Below are positions 63,216 to 64,000 of a stretch of DNA of 64,000 nt, in pieces. Made by a program: the position numbers and the translations under genes. This stretch comes from Amoebidium appalachense (taxonomy: Eukaryota > Ichthyosporea): positions 18,786,001 through 18,850,000 of the forward strand of contig CAVNZM010000001.1 of the NCBI GenBank assembly GCA_963693365.1, given 5' to 3'. The notes beneath the pieces were generated by a model. The model saw nothing but the letters and a program-made list of their open reading frames with translations. It was not told where the DNA came from and searched no databases. Each line of letters opens with the position of its first letter. Position 1 is the first letter of the stretch.

Positions 63216-64000
63216 ATGTTCAGAGAGAGCCAGGAAGAGTTTGAAGATGACCTGTTGCGGGCACTGGATGCCGACCCGCAACAGGTCCTGCAAGCCCACC
63301 CGTTTCTGCAGGCCATGTTGGCCCCACCACCCCCACCCCCACCCCTCCCCGGCCTCCCCCCGGCCCCCACCCCCATCAACCACCCCGATGACCCCCAGAT
63401 CATGGCCATGCCCGCCGAGGGCAACTGGCGGCTGCGTTCCCGTGTCGATGACATGCAGGCACGGGGACTGGGTGTGCGTGGTCACACCCTCGAGTACCAA
63501 CCCCTGCGCACCCTTGACGTCACCGAGTTCCCCCAGTTCTTTGCAGCCATGCTGTTCGATGCCATTGCCCGTGCAGACGTGCAGGCGGGGGACATGCTGA
63601 TTGTGCGTATCATCAGCCTGCACGTGCAGGCCAACGGTGTGGACAACCAGGTGGGGGATGACGGCAACCCCAATGCCGATGTGACCAACCGTCGTGTGTT
63701 TACGGCCGGCCCCATGGACGTGTTCAATGGTGATGTCAACGCCGTGGTGCTCAAGCTGATGGAGAACATACGTCAACGTACCCAGAGTGCAGCCGAGACC
63801 TTCATGGACGGCAGATCCAGCGTGCATCTGACAGTGGCCCGGCCCAAGGACATGGTGAGGAGGGGGGCCTGCGGCACCCTGTCCACCACCACGGGGGTGA
63901 ATGCACGGTGGCTGCAGGATCTGGTGGAGGCCAAGGCCGTGGTGGATGTGACCGCCCTGGTGCAGGATGCCTGCACCACCGACGACCCACAGGTGACCGG
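63216..64000 (+). CDS. Long GC-rich protein frame, cut by window edge; possible Polinton-like polymerase N-terminal region
   Basis: From ATG at 63216 the + frame stays open for all 785 bases to the window end (261+ residues), though GC-rich and free of simple repeats. It begins MFRESQEEFEDDLLRALDAD. A proline-rich linker follows (about residues 37-60), then a globular stretch with GNWRLRSRVDDMQARGLGVR, FPQFFAAMLFDAIARADVQA, VLKLMENIRQRTQSAAETFM and VDVTALVQDACTTDDPQVT. The F-x-x-FF, QSxxxF and late hydrophobic-strand spacing recalls the region ahead of type B DNA polymerases in Polinton-type elements, but this is a pattern impression only. TTTATAAG at 63174-63181 and the upstream CCAAT array would serve as promoter. 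Start choice rests on the first in-frame ATG after these signals. Confidence 0.5.
   Translation, partial: MFRESQEEFEDDLLRALDADPQQVLQAHPFLQAMLAPPPPPPPLPGLPPAPTPINHPDDPQIMAMPAEGNWRLRSRVDDMQARGLGVRGHTLEYQPLRTLDVTEFPQFFAAMLFDAIARADVQAGDMLIVRIISLHVQANGVDNQVGDDGNPNADVTNRRVFTAGPMDVFNGDVNAVVLKLMENIRQRTQSAAETFMDGRSSVHLTVARPKDMVRRGACGTLSTTTGVNARWLQDLVEAKAVVDVTALVQDACTTDDPQVT

Overview
The window looks like nuclear DNA of an intron-rich, probably unicellular eukaryote. The evidence is protein genes split by GT-AG introns, TATA, CCAAT and AATAAA signals, several families of eukaryotic transposons, and no bacterial operon structure. The lineage cannot be fixed from sequence alone; an alga or another protist would fit. 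A striking trait is the density of microsatellites and long homopolymers, (TG/CA)n with G/C and A/T runs up to about 60 bases, which fill most introns.

Layout. 1-3514: the last three exons (+) of a cation-chloride cotransporter (SLC12 family), with a 367-bp TA-flanked MITE in one intron. 3.5-16.1 kb: repeat territory built around a decayed DIRS-type (tyrosine-recombinase class) retrotransposon. Its 153-bp direct repeats lie at 5422-5574 and 15933-16085. It is apparently split by a nested ~8-kb element (6027-14033) with 15-bp terminal inverted repeats, long subterminal motif arrays and an interior of satellites. 16.1-19.4 kb: a duplicated promoter-like block and a decayed LINE reverse transcriptase. 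21.1-31.1 kb: a complete seven-exon DHDDS gene (-), the cis-prenyltransferase of dolichol synthesis, with four to five copies of a ~453-bp repeat in intron 4. 31.5-32.9 kb: a foldback element. 34.5-40.3 kb: a complete seven-exon PIGC gene (-), a subunit of the GPI-GlcNAc transferase. 41.3-53.1 kb: a 17-exon TPR-like protein gene (+), best matched to CNOT10 of the CCR4-NOT complex, divergent from PIGC across a ~0.94-kb shared promoter. 53.1-62.5 kb: a 52-bp-TIR MITE, weak hypothetical exons, a small element with subterminal motifs, palindromic arrays. 62.77-64 kb: an array of CCAAT boxes, then a long GC-rich reading frame (+) that runs off the window.

Gene relationships. DHDDS and PIGC both serve ER glycolipid pathways: dolichol phosphate feeds the mannosyl donor used in GPI assembly, and PIGC acts in the first GPI step. 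Their adjacency may be chance. Reading-frame phase closes exactly through every proposed junction of DHDDS (954 nt), PIGC (927 nt) and the CNOT10-like gene (2073 nt), which is the main support for those models. In several exons the acceptor CACACAG is the last unit of a (CA)n microsatellite.
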